Of a stretch of 64,000 nt of DNA, positions 62,628 through 64,000 are shown piece after piece (the first letter of the stretch is position 1; the number at the start of each line of letters is the position of its first letter). The notes under the pieces were generated by a model. It ran no database searches, was not told where the DNA came from, and was given only the letters and a program-made list of their open reading frames with translations. A program made the translations under genes and the position numbers. The DNA is taken from contig NZ_CP010054.1 in the NCBI RefSeq assembly GCF_000801315.1, positions 1,798,001 to 1,862,000 on the forward strand, given 5' to 3'. The stretch comes from Hymenobacter sp. DG25B. Its GTDB lineage: Bacteria > Bacteroidota > Bacteroidia > Cytophagales > Hymenobacteraceae.

Positions 62628-64000
62628 ATGAGCAGTGAACCAAAGTTTTTTGAACAGCCCGCCGGTGGGGTAGTGGGCAAGCCCATGGACCGGGTAGATG
62701 GTCGGGCGAAGGTGACGGGCGCGGCCCGGTACTCAGCCGAGTTTCCGCTGCCGGGGCTTACGTATGCCGTGCTGGTCACCAGCGCCGTAGCCAATGCCAG
62801 GGTAACGCTGGATACCAACGAGGCCGGGCGGGCGCCGGGCGTGCTGGCCGTATTCACCCACCAGAACATTCCCAAGCTGGCCGTGCTGCCCGACAGCCCC
62901 GACCGGCCCAAAGGCTGGACCCCGCCCATGAAGTACATGCCCCTCTCTAACAACGAGGTGCAGTACGCCAACCAGCCCATTGCCGTGGTAGTAGCCGATT
63001 CCCTGGAGCGAGCCCAGCATGCCGCCACGCTGGTGAAAGTAAGCTACCAGGCCAACGAGCCCATTGCCAGCTTCCTGGACCCCAAAGCCAAGCTTTTTGA
63101 CCCCCTGGCTATTCAGGATGGTAAGGTGCCGGCGCGGAAAGTGCGCGGCAACCCCAAGGCGGTATTTGCCCAGTCGGCGGTGCAGCACAAGGCCACCTAC
63201 ACGCACGCCATCAACCACCACAACCCCATGGAGCCCGGTGCTACCACCGCGGTATGGGAAGGCAACCGCCTCACGGTATATGACGCCACCCAGGGCATTA
63301 CCCGTACTCAGACTTCTCTGGCCGCCACGTTTGGCCTGCCCCGCGACCAGGTGCGCGTCATTACCCAATACCTGGGTGGCGGCTTTGGCTGCAAAGGCTC
63401 CTGCTGGCCGCACACGGTATTGGCCGCGCAGGTAGCCCGTGGAGTGGGCCGCCCGGTAAAACTGGTGCTCACCCGGCCCCAGATGTTTACCTCCCTGGGC
63501 CACCGCGAAGACCAGACCCAGACCTTGCAGGTGGGCGCCACCAAGGAAGGCAAAATCACGGCCCTGATCCACGAAAAAACCTCCACTACGTCGCCCTGGG
63601 ACAATTACGCCGAGTCGAACAGCAAGATTATTGGCATGCTGTACGCCAGCCCCAATTTTGAGGCCACCTACCAGTTGGCCCGCGCCAATGTGATGCCCTC
63701 CACCTTTATGCGCGCCCCCGGGGAGGCCCCGGGCTCGTTCGCCATTGAGTCTTCGCTGGATGATATTGCTTACCAGCTCGGCCTCGACCCCATTGAAATC
63801 CGGCTGCGGAATTACGCCGATAAAGACCCCAACGATGGGAAAGCGTGGTCGAGCAAGAGCCTGAAGGAGTGCTACGCCCGCGGCGCCGAGCTGTTTGGGT
63901 GGAGCAAGCGCAACCCCAAGCCCGGCCAGACCCGCGAGGGTCGCTACCTGGTGGGCATGGGCATGGCCACCGCCAGCTACCCGGTGCACAGCTCCCAGGG
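62628..64000 (+). CDS. paoC: Periplasmic aldehyde oxidoreductase, molybdenum cofactor subunit, C-terminus outside window
   Basis: ATG 62628, 457 codons to the window end without stop; the family has about 730-750 residues. N-terminal GKPMDRVDGRAKVTGAARYSAEFP is the aldehyde oxidase a/b hammerhead opening, then QYLGGGFGCKGSCWPHTVLAAQ (Mo cofactor site) and PSTFMRAPGEAPGSFAIESSLDDIA, typical of PaoC/YagR. The catalytic Glu lies beyond the window. Oxidises aldehydes (often aromatic) in the periplasm; the maturation chaperone PaoD would be expected downstream, out of view. Confidence 0.93.
   Translation, partial: MSSEPKFFEQPAGGVVGKPMDRVDGRAKVTGAARYSAEFPLPGLTYAVLVTSAVANARVTLDTNEAGRAPGVLAVFTHQNIPKLAVLPDSPDRPKGWTPPMKYMPLSNNEVQYANQPIAVVVADSLERAQHAATLVKVSYQANEPIASFLDPKAKLFDPLAIQDGKVPARKVRGNPKAVFAQSAVQHKATYTHAINHHNPMEPGATTAVWEGNRLTVYDATQGITRTQTSLAATFGLPRDQVRVITQYLGGGFGCKGSCWPHTVLAAQVARGVGRPVKLVLTRPQMFTSLGHREDQTQTLQVGATKEGKITALIHEKTSTTSPWDNYAESNSKIIGMLYASPNFEATYQLARANVMPSTFMRAPGEAPGSFAIESSLDDIAYQLGLDPIEIRLRNYADKDPNDGKAWSSKSLKECYARGAELFGWSKRNPKPGQTREGRYLVGMGMATASYPVHSSQ

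Noticed and set aside
62733..63989. 418-codon minus-strand frame opposite paoC
   Set aside because: Antisense of a conserved molybdenum-subunit gene; no family features.

Overview
The window is GC-rich and almost fully coding. Several traits point to a Bacteroidota bacterium of the Hymenobacter type (Cytophagales): a type IX secretion (T9SS) C-terminal sorting domain, Bacteroidota-style -7 promoter boxes (TAnnTTTG), many lipoproteins, a SusC-free set of surface polysaccharide loci, and short dispersed hairpin repeats between genes. The genus is inferred from style and content; no 16S gene is present.

Layout. (1) 1-18396, minus strand: a Wzx/Wzy exopolysaccharide locus. Transcription enters from the right with a Wza-like export lipoprotein and a Wzc-like BY-kinase. 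It then runs through a flippase, a GT4, a Wzy-like polymerase, two more transferases and a GT11-like fucosyltransferase to a secreted beta-helix protein. Further left lie a larger beta-helix/Ig/malectin protein, gmd and fcl (GDP-L-fucose synthesis) and a GT61 transferase cut by the window edge. (2) 18679-23529, plus strand: an OmpR-type response regulator and histidine kinase, then a SulP anion transporter and a beta-carbonic anhydrase. Four TTAA half-sites at exact 11-bp spacing sit before the transporter and are a likely regulator-binding site. (3) 23603-26744, minus strand: an ECF sigma factor, a one-TM protein with a C-terminal beta-barrel, and a lipoprotein. (4) 26934-34956: housekeeping and mixed genes (PhzF, RuvC, a flippase-like membrane protein with a GT2, an OppC-like permease, a GAF-SpoIIE phosphatase, a universal stress protein) plus one AT-rich orphan.

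(5) 35191-42831: a second polysaccharide locus (Wzy-like, PCP, flippase, GT4, NodB deacetylase and a frameshifted GT2), with a 41-residue membrane protein beside it carrying a full Bacteroidota promoter. (6) 43178-45546: TatD, type I asparaginase and tRNA-Ser(GGA). (7) 45916-49495, minus strand: two acyltransferase-3 genes and a decayed chimera of an ABC-2 polysaccharide permease with a terpenoid-cyclase-like fragment. (8) 49938-56667: a fasciclin protein, a TolC/MFP/RND efflux operon whose adaptor lacks the usual alpha-hairpin, and a short EamA protein. (9) 56807-60577: a large T9SS cargo protein. (10) 60922-64000: paoA-paoB-paoC, a periplasmic molybdenum aldehyde oxidoreductase, with paoC cut by the window end.

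The leading theme is cell-surface carbohydrate: two full synthesis sets, remnants of a third, fucose supply, and secreted carbohydrate-binding proteins. Intergenic spaces hold a family of hairpin repeats with co-varying arms and one 131-bp element with 41-42-nt inverted ends. Two genes (41729-42831 and 48303-49495) each carry a single-base frameshift that could be real decay or sequence error.
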